Shown here piece by piece: positions 17,180 through 26,795 of a stretch of DNA of 43,305 bases. The notes under the pieces were generated by a model, which was not told the DNA's origin, ran no database searches, and saw only the letters and a program-made list of their open reading frames with translations. The stretch spans positions 3,582,156-3,625,460 of the forward strand of contig NZ_KB235958.1 of the NCBI RefSeq assembly GCF_000332355.1. The letters run 5' to 3'. This DNA comes from Baaleninema simplex PCC 7105. Lineage in GTDB: Bacteria; Cyanobacteriota; Cyanobacteriia; Cyanobacteriales; Geitlerinemataceae. The position numbers and the translations under genes are program-made. Each line of letters begins with the position of its first letter. Position 1 is the first letter of the stretch.

Positions 17180-17743
17180 TCACGAGGCGATCGCGAAGTG
17201 TTTTCGCACGCAAGCGGGAACGTCTTCGGGGCTTAATTTCCCGTAACGGGCTTTATCGGGGAGAACGACAGCGTTAGGCGCGGCTTTGCAGCGTTTCAAG
17301 CATCCCGTGGCGCAAACTTGCACGGAATCGGCTAAGCCGTGTTCTTCTAGGGTGCGTTCTAGCGTGCGATAAATGTCTTGTCCGCCGCGTTTGCGACATT
17401 TGGATTTTTGACAGACGAGAATTTTGCCTGTGGGTCGTTCGGTTGAGGAAGGCGCGATCGCGGTGGGCGAAACTGAGGGAGTAACCGTTACCGTCAGAAT
17501 TTGCTTGGCTTTCCGTTCGATTTTGCCCGTTTTGGCGTTGCGTTTTTCGCGACCCACGATCGCGATGCGATCGCCGACGTTGAGAACGGGGAACTCGCGA
17601 CGGAGGGATTTACTGAGTTTGACGCTTTCCGTTCCGTCGGAAGTCGTCAGTTGAATTCCCTTGGGTTTCCCGTTATCGCTGCGTTTGACGCTGAGAAACT
17701 GTCCTTCGAGACGGAAGCCGGTTTTGGTTTTGGAACGACCCAT
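17180..17743 (-). CDS. Thioredoxin-like [2Fe-2S] ferredoxin domain protein
   Basis: This protein has 187 residues from the ATG at 17743; a TTG at 17773 would add ten. Residues 1-95 form a basic beta-rich domain (GFRLEGQFLSVKRSD, KGIQLTTSDGTESVKLSK, VGDRIAIVGREK). After a Ser/Pro/Thr linker, the C-terminal 75 residues are a thioredoxin-fold ferredoxin. Its cluster ligands are CQKSKC (C-x4-C) and CATGC (C-x3-C), followed by LKRCKAAPNAVVLPD. This Cys spacing is that of the NuoE/HoxE-type and (2Fe-2S) thioredoxin-like ferredoxins. The role is probably redox transfer or iron-sulfur handling; the partner is unknown. It converges with the histidine kinase gene. Confidence 0.85.
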   Translation of the reverse strand: MGRSKTKTGFRLEGQFLSVKRSDNGKPKGIQLTTSDGTESVKLSKSLRREFPVLNVGDRIAIVGREKRNAKTGKIERKAKQILTVTVTPSVSPTAIAPSSTERPTGKILVCQKSKCRKRGGQDIYRTLERTLEEHGLADSVQVCATGCLKRCKAAPNAVVLPDKARYGKLSPEDVPACVRKHFAIAS

Positions 17744-18005
17744 GCTACTTTCTCTTACACGCTTTACTGACAATTATATGCAATTATAGAAGAGGATTTT
17801 CAAAATGACCGCCCTCGAACTGAAAAGTTTTGTCAATTTCGAGCGGCTCGGATAGGTCGAGATCGAGTTCTGGCGAGCGTTTTTGCGGGGCGATCGCCGA
17901 TTCGATACACAATTGCCATCTCGTCTGAAAACCAGTCGCGCGATCGCACCCTATAATTTTTTGAGAATTAAATTCAACAGATAGCCAAAAACTGCCATAG
18001 CAAAA

Positions 18006-18031
18006 CGGGGAACCCAGTGTGCGGTTCCCCG
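18006..18031 (-). terminator. Rho-independent-type terminator of aroA
   Basis: CGGGGAACC and GGTTCCCCG form a perfect 9-bp stem around an 8-base loop, 25 bases past the aroA stop. On the minus strand the stem is followed by TTTTG. The position, the stem strength and the short T-run support termination of aroA. Confidence 0.75.
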
Positions 18032-18056
18032 AAACAGCGATCGCGCTTGAGTTCTG

Positions 18057-19409
18057 CTAAACGTCCCCGATCGCCTGTCTGAGCGTCTCGATAAAGTTAG
18101 GATAGGAAATCGAGGCCGACTCTGCCCGATAAATCGTCGTCGAGTTTTTTGCAAGCAGGGCGGCGATCGCCAAACTCATCGCGACGCGGTGGTCGTCGTA
18201 GCTGTCTACCTCCGCCCCCGTCAATCCCGATCCGCCGACGATTTCCAGGCCGTCCGGGCGTTCGGTAACGTTCGCCCCCATCTTCGTGAGTTCCATTGCC
18301 ATGGCCGCGAGGCGATCGCTCTCTTTAACGCGCAATTCCGCCGCATCGCGAATCGTCGTCGTTCCCTGCGCCACCGTCGCCGCCACTGCTAAGATGGGGA
18401 TTTCGTCGATGAGTCGGGGAATCACATCGCCGGAAATCTCGCATCCCTTCAAACGACTGGACTTCACCCGCACGTCCGCCACCGGTTCCCCGGCGACTTC
18501 CCGTTGGTTTTCTAAGGTTATATCGGCGTCCATGCGATCGAGAATTTCCAAAACTCCCGTTCTCGTGGGGTTGACGCCGACGTTTTCCACGACCAACTCC
18601 GACCCCGGAACGATCGCCGCCGCCACGATCCAAAACGCCGCCGAACTGATATCCCCCGGAACCACAACCGTTTGACCGGTCAGCTTCGCCGGTCCCGTCA
18701 CCGTAACGCTGTGGGTCTCCGCATCTACCGCAATATCTGCCCCGAACGCTCGTAACATCCGTTCGCTGTGGTCGCGGGATAAGGCGGGTTCGGTCACAGT
18801 GGTTTGTCCCTCGACGCTCAGCCCCGCCAGCAACACACAGGATTTTACCTGAGCGGACGCGACGGGGGAATGATAGTGACAGGGGTTGAGTTGGCGTCCG
18901 TTAACCGCCAGAGGTGCCAGTTTCCCAGCATCCCGTCCCCAAATCGTCGCCCCCATCTTTTCCAAAGGCGTGACGACGCGAGACATAGGACGCGATCGCA
19001 AAGATTTATCTCCCGTCACCGCAAAAAAACGCCCCGGTTGAGACGCCAACAATCCCAACATCAATCGCAGCGTTGTTCCCGAGTTTCCTGCATTTAAAAT
19101 ATCGGTCGGTTCCTGCAAGTTTCCGATTCCCAACCCACGTACTAAAACGATGTCTTCGTTGAGATCTGAAATCTGCGCCCCCATCGCGCGAAAACAGTCG
19201 GCGGTACTGCGAGGATCGTCCCCGAGGAGCAAGCCGCGAATTTGCGTTTCTCCCTCGGCGATCGCCCCGAGCATCAAAGCGCGATGAGAAATCGACTTAT
19301 CCCCAGGAACGCGCAGTTTTCCGTGGAGTCCGACACCGGACGGTGGCGGTTCGATAACTAAATCTTGACGATCGCGATCGATTTCGACTGTTACGATGGG
19401 GGAAGACAT
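18057..19409 (-). CDS. aroA: 3-phosphoshikimate 1-carboxyvinyltransferase (EPSP synthase)
   Basis: This 450-residue enzyme joins shikimate-3-phosphate with phosphoenolpyruvate to make EPSP in the chorismate (aromatic amino acid) pathway. Visible motifs are the N-terminal [18 protein letters not shown] with the substrate-binding Lys, the [17 protein letters not shown] loop, the [15 protein letters not shown] block, the catalytic region [16 protein letters not shown] with its Asp, and the C-terminal [14 protein letters not shown]. The open frame extends upstream to 19610, but that extension is basic and unlike the family. The ATG at 19409 ([10 protein letters not shown]) gives normal length. 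A strong hairpin follows the stop. Confidence 0.97.
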   Translation of the reverse strand: MSSPIVTVEIDRDRQDLVIEPPPSGVGLHGKLRVPGDKSISHRALMLGAIAEGETQIRGLLLGDDPRSTADCFRAMGAQISDLNEDIVLVRGLGIGNLQEPTDILNAGNSGTTLRLMLGLLASQPGRFFAVTGDKSLRSRPMSRVVTPLEKMGATIWGRDAGKLAPLAVNGRQLNPCHYHSPVASAQVKSCVLLAGLSVEGQTTVTEPALSRDHSERMLRAFGADIAVDAETHSVTVTGPAKLTGQTVVVPGDISSAAFWIVAAAIVPGSELVVENVGVNPTRTGVLEILDRMDADITLENQREVAGEPVADVRVKSSRLKGCEISGDVIPRLIDEIPILAVAATVAQGTTTIRDAAELRVKESDRLAAMAMELTKMGANVTERPDGLEIVGGSGLTGAEVDSYDDHRVAMSLAIAALLAKNSTTIYRAESASISYPNFIETLRQAIGDV

Positions 19410-19533
19410 AGATTTTACTACAGAGCATTCCAGTGGAACCGATCTTACACCGCCTGGATCGCTCTGTTGACACTGCTTTCGCCATCCGATCTTCGATCGA
19501 CCCTTTGCCTTCGCCCCTACACTCCTACCCCGT

Positions 19534-20013
19534 ATGCTGACCCACCGCAAGCCTGCGTGTCTGTCGCTGATTTCGACCGATTTACCTGTGTGGTCGGTTG
19601 TCGAGACCACAGCGACACTGTATCAAAAAGACCGACAACGGTTTCATCTACTACTCAACGAACCTGCCGTTCTCGGTTGGGAACCCGATACGGGTGACAC
19701 CCCCGCTTCTAAACCCAATCCGTCCCGACTGTTATGGTTTGAAATTTCCCCCTATCGCGCCATTGCCACGATGCAAGGACAAGGCAATTTAAGCTATCGC
19801 CATCTGTGGGAAAACGGAATGTACGGCATCAGTCGCTACTGGCTGCGCGGTGATGGGGTGGACTCTCCCAGTCAAATGCGACTGCGAAATTACACTCGCC
19901 ATCTCGAACTGTCGGGGTATCCGCTCCCCGAACACCTACGTCTCGAGTACGAATTGTGGACGGGAAAATTACAACTGGGGCGTTACGTTCTCAACCTCGA
20001 CATTCACCCGTAA
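19534..20013 (+). CDS. Hypothetical cyanobacterial protein
   Basis: This is a 159-residue soluble protein of no family I can name. It has a coherent mix of strands and turns, with no signal peptide or membrane helix. Conserved-looking blocks are [63 protein letters not shown] and the C-terminal [19 protein letters not shown]. It starts at the ATG at 19534, is divergent from aroA, and is followed by the hairpin at 20058-20086. Clean codon use and Arg/Leu composition like its neighbours argue for a real gene. Confidence 0.6.
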   Translation: MLTHRKPACLSLISTDLPVWSVVETTATLYQKDRQRFHLLLNEPAVLGWEPDTGDTPASKPNPSRLLWFEISPYRAIATMQGQGNLSYRHLWENGMYGISRYWLRGDGVDSPSQMRLRNYTRHLELSGYPLPEHLRLEYELWTGKLQLGRYVLNLDIHP

Positions 20014-20057
20014 ACGTCGAGACGAACTCCGCTATCGATCGCAATCCCCATTTTAAA

Positions 20058-20086
20058 ATCCCCGGCATCTTGAAGATACCGGGGAT
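20058..20086. terminator. Hairpin between convergent genes, possibly bidirectional terminator
   Basis: ATCCCCGG and CCGGGGAT pair perfectly around CATCTTGAAGATA, whose arms can extend the stem (ATCTT/AAGAT). On the minus strand the stem is followed by TTTTA, serving the DUF928 gene ending at 20203. It also lies 45 bases past the stop of the plus-strand gene. Confidence 0.65.
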
Positions 20087-20202
20087 CTAGCGGCGGACTC
20101 TCGGGAGCGAGAATCTGGCGAGGAAATCTAAAAATTTGCCTGGGTTAGATTATCCTTAAAAACTTCTGTTCTGGGTTATTTAAATTAGATTTGTCGAGCT
20201 GC

Positions 20203-20916
20203 TTATTCCGGGCGGCTGGCTGCGGCTAATCGTTCCGAGCGAACGATTTCCCACCGCGCGTCGTCCGTATTCAACTCCGAGAGGACATCGTACCAAATTC
20301 CTTCTCGAGCGTAAGCCCGAGCGGTTTCTTGTGCCGTCGTTGCCTCGGCGAGACTGGCTTCTAAGGTGGCAGAGGGAGACACCCGTTCGATCCAGCTTTG
20401 AGCGAAGACATCGCTCGATCGCCGTTGGGGATTACACACCACCGACACCGTCCAGCGATAGGTTTTACCTTCCTCGAGTTCGCGTCCCTCGGGGAGAGAA
20501 ACACTCGTCAACCCGGCGTCGTTGCTATCGAAGCGTCGGACGTAAATCGGGTTGGGGTTGTCGTCTTCTACTAGGGTAAACTCGACGGGAACGGAAACAG
20601 CATTTTCTAAATGCCAATAGAACGTCGGACGTGCCGAGACGGTCAAGCCCGTGTGGTTGCTGGGGGCGAGTAACGACAGCGCGATCGCTTCTGACGTATC
20701 TTCGCAGCCGCGAGATCCCGTCCCTTGTGTTTGGCGGGGCTGGCCGCGGTTGGGGGGAACGTAGGTAATCGGCGAGGCTTGTGCCGTTGCCAACACTCGC
20801 ATCGATTCCGAGGCGAACAGGGAATCGATCGCGGGCGTCGTGACGGCGATCGCCTGTGTCAGCGTTAACGCCGCCGTACCCGTGGCAACGGTCAACACTT
20901 TACCGAGATGTAACAT
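20203..20916 (-). CDS. DUF928 domain secreted protein
   Basis: This protein has 237 residues from the ATG at 20916, with GGAG about nine bases upstream; a TTG five codons earlier is less likely. The N-terminus is a signal sequence or anchor (VLTVATGTAALTLTQAIAVTT). The mature part is a typical DUF928: a Pro/Gly/Arg segment (YVPPNRGQPRQTQGTGSRGC), then the sugar/peptide-binding-like beta domain with LTVSARPTFYWHLENA, VEFTLVEDD and GKTYRWTVSVVCNPQRRS. Two Cys residues (in SRGC and VVCNP) may form a disulfide. The C-terminal helix carries the family's ARAYAREGIWYDVLSEL pattern. It is probably periplasmic; its function is unknown. Confidence 0.85.
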   Translation of the reverse strand: MLHLGKVLTVATGTAALTLTQAIAVTTPAIDSLFASESMRVLATAQASPITYVPPNRGQPRQTQGTGSRGCEDTSEAIALSLLAPSNHTGLTVSARPTFYWHLENAVSVPVEFTLVEDDNPNPIYVRRFDSNDAGLTSVSLPEGRELEEGKTYRWTVSVVCNPQRRSSDVFAQSWIERVSPSATLEASLAEATTAQETARAYAREGIWYDVLSELNTDDARWEIVRSERLAAASRPE

Positions 20917-21103
20917 TGTTTGTTGCTCCAAGGAGGAAATCGCAAAGAGCGCTTTCGCGAACAGAGGATAGTGGAAGCACGCTTGACGGTCAACCCAAAA
21001 ACCGACTCAACGCGATAAGATGCACCGAAATTTGTTGTAAGGGTTAATGTAAGGGTTTTAACCTACCTTAACATACCGCTTTTTGAAGTCGCTATCCGCA
21101 ATT

Positions 21104-23080
21104 TCACGTAATTTTTTGAGATGTCGTCGATGGCGACATCGGCGAAGTTTCCCACATCACCTGATAAATTTTGACGGGTTTCTGCCGTCCCTTCAGTAAA
21201 GCACTGCCGAGGAGTTGGATCGGAAACTGTCCTTGGGCGTATCGATAGGTCGATTCGCCGATCAAAATGCGACAGAGGCCGCCGTCGAGTTCCTTATCAA
21301 AGCTCTCCAAACGAGCGGCCACGTTAACGCTGTCGCCGATAATCGTATAGTCCTCCCGTTGAGAACTCCCCAAACTCCCCACCACGAGGGGGCCGGTGGC
21401 GATGCCGACACGCATCGAAATAATCGGTTGTCCGTTGCGTTTCCAGCGTTGGTTGAGTTCCCGCAACTTCTGCCCCATCTGTACCGCACAGCGTACCGCC
21501 GCCACTGCATCGGCGGCAATTTCAGCTTCGGACTCTCGCACGATGGGAACTCCGAAGACTGCCATAACCGAATCGCCGATAAACTTATCGATCGCGCCGT
21601 GGTTGTCGAGAACCACTTCCGCCATCCCTTCCATATACTCGTTGAGCCATTGCATCAAGGGTTCGGCGTCGATTTCCTCGGCGAAGGTACTGAAGTTTTT
21701 AATATCGGTAAACAAAACCGTTGCCGTGGCTTTTTGTCCCACTAAACGCCCTTCTTGCAGAATTTGATGGCGTTGTCGCCAAATTTCCTCGGCTACGGTC
21801 GTCGTGACGTGACGGCCGAACAAGTGCATCATCAACTGGCGGTCGTGACGCTCGAGATGGGCGATATAACCGGTCAAGGCCACCGCCGACCCCACGATCC
21901 CCAACAACGGCGGGGCCAGGGGAATCCACCACCCCAGCAGAAATGCTCCGTACGCGATCGCAACTAGCGCGATCGCAACTAGCGCGATCGCCAAAACGGT
22001 CCAACGCTGTTGTCGCAGCCTCCAGACTAACGCCGCTCCCGAGAGAGACCAGGCGAGAATCCACAGCGCCTCAGCAGGTTCGGGCCAAACGCGAATCGGG
22101 GGGCGATCGTCGAGGGCGGCGCTGAGAATCTGACTGGTCAAGTGAGCTTGGACTTCAACGCCAGTGGTGTCGTCGGGAGAGGTGAAGAAGTCGGGAAACA
22201 AACTGCGACTGTAGGGCGTATAGAAAAAGTCGTTGAGACTGGGAGCCAAAGGCCCGATGAGAACGATGCGATCGCGAAACAGATCGCCATCGATCGCCCC
22301 CTCGAGAACCTCCGTCACCGATACCGTGGCGAAACTGCCCGAAGGTCCGCGAAAGTTCAGTAAAATTTGATAGCCTCCCGCGTCAGCCCTAACGTAGCCG
22401 CCATCGTTGGCTTCAAAGGGGACGAAGACCGCCGGCCCCAGTTGTAAGTATTCCGGGTGAGTTTGGGCGGCGGGATCGAAATTCGGCTCGGCTTCCAGGT
22501 ACAACCACGCTAGGACGAGTCCCAAACTCGATCGCGACACGCCGTTGTCGTCGGTTAGGAACAGCAATCCGCGCCGCAGTTTTCCGTCGGCGTCGATCGT
22601 AACGTCGTTGACGGCCACGCGATCGTTTTCGGCCAAAACCGGTGGCGGTCCGATGGCTTGTCCGCGATCGTCGGCGACTTTTTTCTCGATCCCGAAGAGG
22701 TTGGGGGTAGACTCGAACACGTCCGCGAGGCGATCGTACCCTGGTTCGACGGGAACGTTGCGATAAAAGTCGAGACCGATCGCTCGAGGCTCAAAGGCGG
22801 CAAGGGTTTCGATGAGAGTCGCGAGATCTTCGTCGGACATCGGCGATCCCAGCATTTCGATATCGCCTTCCGTCATGCCGACGATAGTAATGCGAGGGTC
22901 GCGGGGTTCGGGAGGACGCATCAGGAAAAATTTATCGTACGCCGCCCATTCGAGGGGTTGTAACCAACCGAGTCCCCGCAACGCCAAGACGATCGCCCCG
23001 ACGCCCAAGCCGCCGACGGCCGCGCCGCGCCACTCTACCAGCTTTTGCCACAACGGTTGACCGAACTTCGCCCCAAACAT
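21104..23080 (-). CDS. CHASE2-domain adenylate cyclase (class III)
   Basis: This protein has 658 residues from the ATG at 23080, with GGAG just upstream. The longer frame to 23287 adds a basic non-conserved tail. A first membrane helix (residues about 17-35) leads into an extracytoplasmic CHASE2 sensor domain (residues about 40-340: ITIVGMTEGDIEMLG, RAIGLDFYRNVPVEPG, FRDRIVLIGPLAPSLNDFF). Three more helices follow, then a class III cyclase domain. Metal-binding Asp residues are in TVLFTDIKNFSTFAEEI and FIGDSVMAVFG. The Lys of IDKFIGD points to ATP rather than GTP, and NVAARLES supplies the transition-state Arg. It probably makes cAMP in response to an external signal. A 15-bp tandem repeat at 21954-21991 encodes one of the helices. 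Confidence 0.93.
   Translation of the reverse strand: MFGAKFGQPLWQKLVEWRGAAVGGLGVGAIVLALRGLGWLQPLEWAAYDKFFLMRPPEPRDPRITIVGMTEGDIEMLGSPMSDEDLATLIETLAAFEPRAIGLDFYRNVPVEPGYDRLADVFESTPNLFGIEKKVADDRGQAIGPPPVLAENDRVAVNDVTIDADGKLRRGLLFLTDDNGVSRSSLGLVLAWLYLEAEPNFDPAAQTHPEYLQLGPAVFVPFEANDGGYVRADAGGYQILLNFRGPSGSFATVSVTEVLEGAIDGDLFRDRIVLIGPLAPSLNDFFYTPYSRSLFPDFFTSPDDTTGVEVQAHLTSQILSAALDDRPPIRVWPEPAEALWILAWSLSGAALVWRLRQQRWTVLAIALVAIALVAIAYGAFLLGWWIPLAPPLLGIVGSAVALTGYIAHLERHDRQLMMHLFGRHVTTTVAEEIWRQRHQILQEGRLVGQKATATVLFTDIKNFSTFAEEIDAEPLMQWLNEYMEGMAEVVLDNHGAIDKFIGDSVMAVFGVPIVRESEAEIAADAVAAVRCAVQMGQKLRELNQRWKRNGQPIISMRVGIATGPLVVGSLGSSQREDYTIIGDSVNVAARLESFDKELDGGLCRILIGESTYRYAQGQFPIQLLGSALLKGRQKPVKIYQVMWETSPMSPSTTSQKIT
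21954..21991. repeat. HIP1-containing 15-bp tandem repeat inside the cyclase gene
   Basis: Two perfect copies of GCGATCGCAACTAGC and a partial third copy (GCGATCGC) lie in a row. The 15-bp unit preserves the frame and encodes repeated ALVAI in a membrane helix. Confidence 0.95.
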
Positions 23081-23292
23081 CTCCAACTCCTGACGGTTGA
23101 CGGTCGCGATCGCAGCTCGCGATCGACCTTTACCGGATCGTAGGCGACAATCGTGCCAAATGTCTGCTTCGAGATTCGGTTTCGAGATTCGGTACAATCT
23201 CAACCAATACCGCAGTGGCGGCGCGCGACCTCGAAGGAGCGATCGCGCCTCGAGATTCGGTTTGTCGATCGATTCGGAGGAAAACATCGAGA

Positions 23293-24021
23293 GTGAATAT
23301 TGTAGAACTGTTCGACAAAGGCGGAGTCGCGATGATTCCGCTGCTGGTTCTTTCCGTTTTGTCTGTGGCGACGGTGGTAGAACGGCTGTGGTTTTGGAGC
23401 CGCGTGCTACGTAAGGAACGGGAGTTAGTCGATCGCGTCTTAGATCGGGCGAAGCGAGATTGGGGACTGGCTGAAGAAATCGCCCGTCAAGCGCGAGATC
23501 GCCCCATCGGACGGTTTCTCTACGCGCCGTTGAAGCTGCACGAAGCCGATCCCGAGCTGTTTAAGTTGGCGTTGGAGTCTGCGGCGGACGAAGAACTGGC
23601 CAATATGAGACAGGGCGATAAAATTCTCGAAGGGGTCATCGCCCTAGCGCCGTTGCTGGGATTGTTGGGAACGGTTTTGGGATTGATCGAGTCTCTGGGA
23701 TCTCTGAGCATCAGCGATTTGGGAACTACGGCCACGAGCGGGGTGACGTTGGGAATCGGCGAATCGCTCATCAGTACCGCCACGGGGCTGATCGTCGCGA
23801 TCGCGAGTTTGGCCTTTTACCGCCTGTTTCAAGCCTTCGTGTTCAACCAAGCGAAGTTGTTCCGTCGCAGCGGCAACGAACTCGAGTTACGATATCGCCA
23901 GTTTTGGTTGCAACGTCTCGATCGCCATGCGGAGGACTCTGAGGTTCGCGACTCCGATACGAACGAGTTTCAAACTCGCGTGTCCGAGGCGAAAGATTCT
24001 GAGGCGATCGGCGATCGCTAA
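23293..24021 (+). CDS. exbB: MotA/TolQ/ExbB proton channel family protein
   Basis: This protein has 242 residues from the GTG at 23293, with GGAGG upstream; the in-frame upstream stretch is unlikely to be translated. A first membrane helix ([26 protein letters not shown]) precedes a cytoplasmic loop. Then come the paired helices of the channel domain ([22 protein letters not shown] and [19 protein letters not shown]) with the conserved GLLGTVxG turn. A polar, charged C-terminal tail follows. With ExbD, encoded 48 bases downstream, it should form a proton-driven motor in the inner membrane that energises outer-membrane transport through a TonB protein. No TonB gene is in the window. Confidence 0.9.
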   Translation: MNIVELFDKGGVAMIPLLVLSVLSVATVVERLWFWSRVLRKERELVDRVLDRAKRDWGLAEEIARQARDRPIGRFLYAPLKLHEADPELFKLALESAADEELANMRQGDKILEGVIALAPLLGLLGTVLGLIESLGSLSISDLGTTATSGVTLGIGESLISTATGLIVAIASLAFYRLFQAFVFNQAKLFRRSGNELELRYRQFWLQRLDRHAEDSEVRDSDTNEFQTRVSEAKDSEAIGDR

Positions 24022-24069
24022 CGGGTTCGTTTTCATTCACCGTACTAACTCTCGCTCACGACTGACCCC

Positions 24070-24681
24070 ATGAAAATCAATCTCGGCTCGTCTAACGACG
24101 ACGTTCGCATCGAAATTATTCCTTTGATGGACGTCATCTTTTGTATTTTGACGTTCTTTATCCTGGGAGCGGTGGGGTTGACCCGCCAACAGGCCATTTC
24201 GAGCAATCTTCCCCAAGCCAGTACGGGAGAAACGGTCAGCGGCAATTTTCTCGTGGGGATCGATCCCATCGGACGCGTTTACGTGGGAAAAGAACAGGTT
24301 GATTTTGAAGAACTCCCCGAACGCCTCGAAGTTCATTTACAAAACAATCCAGACAGTTCGGTTTTGGTGCGCGGCCATCCTATGACACAGTACGACGACG
24401 TTTTACAGGTTATGGACGTACTGCGTTCGGTAGGGGGCGATCGCGTGATGTTGGTCGTGCAGCAGAGCGATACCGATCCGTTGGAACGTAACCGCCAACG
24501 CCGCAGTCCCTTCGAGGTGATGCCCACGACACCGCCGAATTCGGGAACGCGATCGCCGATTCCCGGCTTGACGCCATCTCCAACTGACGAGATAACTCCC
24601 GATGAGTTGACGCCCGACGAAATGACTTCCGACGAGATCGATCCTAACGAGACGGACGAGGAAACGCCCCCGGAACCGTAA
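24070..24681 (+). CDS. exbD: ExbD/TolR-family biopolymer transport protein
   Basis: This 203-residue partner of the channel protein just upstream has a short cytoplasmic N-terminus, then one membrane helix containing the essential proton-carrying Asp (IPLMDVIFCILTFFIL). A periplasmic domain follows with the TolR-like pattern IGRVYVGKEQV, SSVLVRGHPMTQYDDVLQVMDVL and VMLVVQQS. It is longer than usual. The last 60 residues are a Pro/Thr/Asp/Glu-rich tail with repeated TPDE-like units ending in EETPPEP, probably disordered and strongly acidic. The gene pair is divergent from the CHASE2 cyclase. Confidence 0.9.
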   Translation: MKINLGSSNDDVRIEIIPLMDVIFCILTFFILGAVGLTRQQAISSNLPQASTGETVSGNFLVGIDPIGRVYVGKEQVDFEELPERLEVHLQNNPDSSVLVRGHPMTQYDDVLQVMDVLRSVGGDRVMLVVQQSDTDPLERNRQRRSPFEVMPTTPPNSGTRSPIPGLTPSPTDEITPDELTPDEMTSDEIDPNETDEETPPEP

Positions 24682-24811
24682 CGGACGTTACAGAGTATTA
24701 ATACTCGTTCCCTCCCCACAGAAATCCAACGACAATAGAAGGGGAAGCCGATACCGCAATTTCCCAACTCCCACAAGCGATCTCAGTTGGATTGGGGAGG
24801 AAGTTCAAGTC

Positions 24812-25033
24812 ATGGTTACAATCACTCGCTACTCACTCGACGTCATCGTTACGGAAGCTCGCGATCTCGTATCGCGGGGGGTTCTCAGTCGCCATCAGCC
24901 GATTTATACGTTATGTCAGTACATTCCCCAACGGGAATGGGAAACTGTCGAACGGGAACTCGAACGTCACGATTACTTGTTGCGCGATCGCATTATCGAT
25001 TTACTCGGTTGCGAAACCTGGGATAACGACTGA
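24812..25033 (+). CDS. DUF4327 family protein
   Basis: This 73-residue protein starts at the ATG at 24812, preceded by GAGGAAG. It matches the small cyanobacterial DUF4327 family over its full length: ITRYSLDVIVTEARDLVSRG, then VSRHQPIYTLCQYIP-like SRHQPIYTLCQYIPQREW, and ERHDYLLRDRIIDLLG, ending in an acidic tail. The family is predicted helical and soluble, with no assigned function. The gene is 130 bases downstream of exbD and could share its transcript. The IS at 25127 begins 93 bases after its stop. Confidence 0.85.
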   Translation: MVTITRYSLDVIVTEARDLVSRGVLSRHQPIYTLCQYIPQREWETVERELERHDYLLRDRIIDLLGCETWDND

Positions 25034-25126
25034 GTGGTCGGCCGACTCGCGATCGAAACGTCGGACGCTACAGGTCTCGAAGTCGGGCGATCGAATTGTC
25101 GTTCTTCAGGACTATTAAAAATAAAT

Positions 25127-26791
25127 AGGGCTTGCTGAAAAGAAGTGAAAAGCTTACGACGTAAGGCTTAGAGGAGTCTTGACGTGGCTTCGAGAACCCG
25201 AAAAAGAGGTAAAATTGGAAATTCCCGTGCATCCGGCAAGAAAAAATGTATCGAAAATCACAAAATCCTGACGCGCCCGAAGAAGCCTTTGAACTTCCTT
25301 TTGAAGGCAAGTTGTGTGAAGAAAATCGTTGGGTAATTTTGGCGAACCTCATTCCCTGGGCAGAATTTGAGGAAGAATATGCCCAGAATTTTTCTGAGGA
25401 AATGGGAGCGCCAGCGAAACCGTTTCGGATGGCACTGGGAGCCTTAATTATTAAAGAAAAATTGGGAATAAGCGACCGAGAAACTGTCGAACAAATTAAA
25501 GAAAACCCTTACCTACAGTATTTTATCGGGGAAAAGAGTTATCGAAACGAAGCGCCTTTCGATCCTTCAATGATGGTTCATTTTCGGCAAAGGATTGGTC
25601 GCTCTCTACTTCAAAAAATAAATCGAAGAATTGTCCGACAAGCTCGAGGATTTCAACGGGAGGAATCTAGCACAAAAAAGTCAGAAGGAGTCGAAAGAAG
25701 AAAAGAAAATAGAGGGAAACTCTTAATCGATGCGACCGTCGCACCTGCCGATATCAAATACCCCACCGATGTCGAACTGTTAAATCAAGCGAGGAAAACC
25801 ACCGAACTCATCCTAGACATTTTATATAAATCCCTGAAGGGCCAACTGTCTAAAAAACCTAGAACCCACCGAAAACTCGCCCGAAAAGAGTATCTCAAAT
25901 TTGCCAAAAAGAGGAGACCCTCTCGCAAAGAAAGAAGAAATGCTGTCAAAAAACAACTCCAATATCTTCAACGAAACTTCCGAAACATTGAGAAATTAAT
26001 TGAGAAAGGAGCGAGCCTAGAATGCTTAAGCCGAAGGCAATACAGGAATTTATTAGTCTCCAGTGAAATTACCCGTCAACAGCAGTGGATGTGGTCAAAT
26101 CATAAAAATAAAATCGAAAATCGCATCGTCAGTTTAACACAACCTCATCTCCGTCCAATCGTCAGAGGCAAGGCAGCAAGTCCTACGGAATTCGGGGCTA
26201 AGTTATCAGTCAGTTGTGTAGAAGGATATGTATTTCTCGAAAAAATTAGTTGGGATAATTATAATGAAAGTGGAGATTTAATCTCGCAAGTCGAAGCTTA
26301 CAAAGACTATACGGGAGTTTACCCCTCATCGGTTCACGCCGATCGAATTTATCGAACCCGAGCTAATCGAGCTTGGTGTAAAGAAAGAGGAATTCGTCTC
26401 AGCGGACCGCCTTTAGGAAGACCTCCTAAAAACCTCAGCCGAGAAGCCAAAAAACAAGCCCAGGAAGATGAGCGCATTCGTAATGCAATCGAGGGGAAAT
26501 TTGGACAAGCCAAAAGAAGATTCAGCTTAAGTCGTGTTATGGCTAAACTGCCTAATACTTCGGAAACCTCCATCGCTCTGACCTTTTTAGTGATGAACCT
26601 GGTGAAGCTGAGCCGGCAGTTTTACTGTCTTTTTTTGTGTCAATTTTTCCCAAACTTCATAATTTTGTCGAGAAATATTATTGTAACTTATAAAGTGGAC
26701 GAGTTAAGTCAATTCAGATTTATACCTTGAGCAAGACGGCTTCTTGTTCATTTTCCACCCCCAGCTTTTGATAACTTTTTCAGCAAACCCT
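25127..26791 (+). mobile_element. IS5-superfamily insertion sequence, 1665 bp
   Basis: The terminal repeats are AGGGCTTGCTGAAAA on the left and AGGGTTTGCTGAAAA (reverse complement) on the right, flanked by the 4-bp direct repeat AAAT (25123-25126 and 26792-26795). One intact transposase gene fills it. Intact ends and an intact gene suggest recent insertion. Confidence 0.88.
25246..26730 (+). CDS. IS5-superfamily DDE transposase
   Basis: This 494-residue transposase has an N-terminal domain typical of the IS5/IS1182 group (NRWVILANLIPWAEFEEEYA, RMALGALIIKEKLGISDRETVEQI, NPYLQYFIGEK). The DDE catalytic core comprises LLIDATVAPADIKYPTD with the first Asp, PSSVHADRIYRTRANRAWCK with the second, and RNAIEGKFGQAKRRFSLSRVMAKL with the Glu. 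A basic insertion of about 150 residues separates the first two. The C-terminal 40 residues are hydrophobic and diverge from usual lengths, perhaps read-through into the IS end. AT-richer codon use than the neighbours marks it as acquired. Subgroup placement is uncertain. Confidence 0.88.
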   Translation: MYRKSQNPDAPEEAFELPFEGKLCEENRWVILANLIPWAEFEEEYAQNFSEEMGAPAKPFRMALGALIIKEKLGISDRETVEQIKENPYLQYFIGEKSYRNEAPFDPSMMVHFRQRIGRSLLQKINRRIVRQARGFQREESSTKKSEGVERRKENRGKLLIDATVAPADIKYPTDVELLNQARKTTELILDILYKSLKGQLSKKPRTHRKLARKEYLKFAKKRRPSRKERRNAVKKQLQYLQRNFRNIEKLIEKGASLECLSRRQYRNLLVSSEITRQQQWMWSNHKNKIENRIVSLTQPHLRPIVRGKAASPTEFGAKLSVSCVEGYVFLEKISWDNYNESGDLISQVEAYKDYTGVYPSSVHADRIYRTRANRAWCKERGIRLSGPPLGRPPKNLSREAKKQAQEDERIRNAIEGKFGQAKRRFSLSRVMAKLPNTSETSIALTFLVMNLVKLSRQFYCLFLCQFFPNFIILSRNIIVTYKVDELSQFRFIP

Positions 26792-26795
26792 AAAT

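Noticed and set aside
17951-18154. Small minus-strand frame ending MAVFGYLLNLILKKL
   Set aside because: It runs through the aroA 3' end and the aroA terminator hairpin in another frame; there is no ribosome site for a shorter start.
21954-21991. CRISPR-like direct repeats
   Set aside because: The units are adjacent without spacers and lie in frame inside a cyclase gene.
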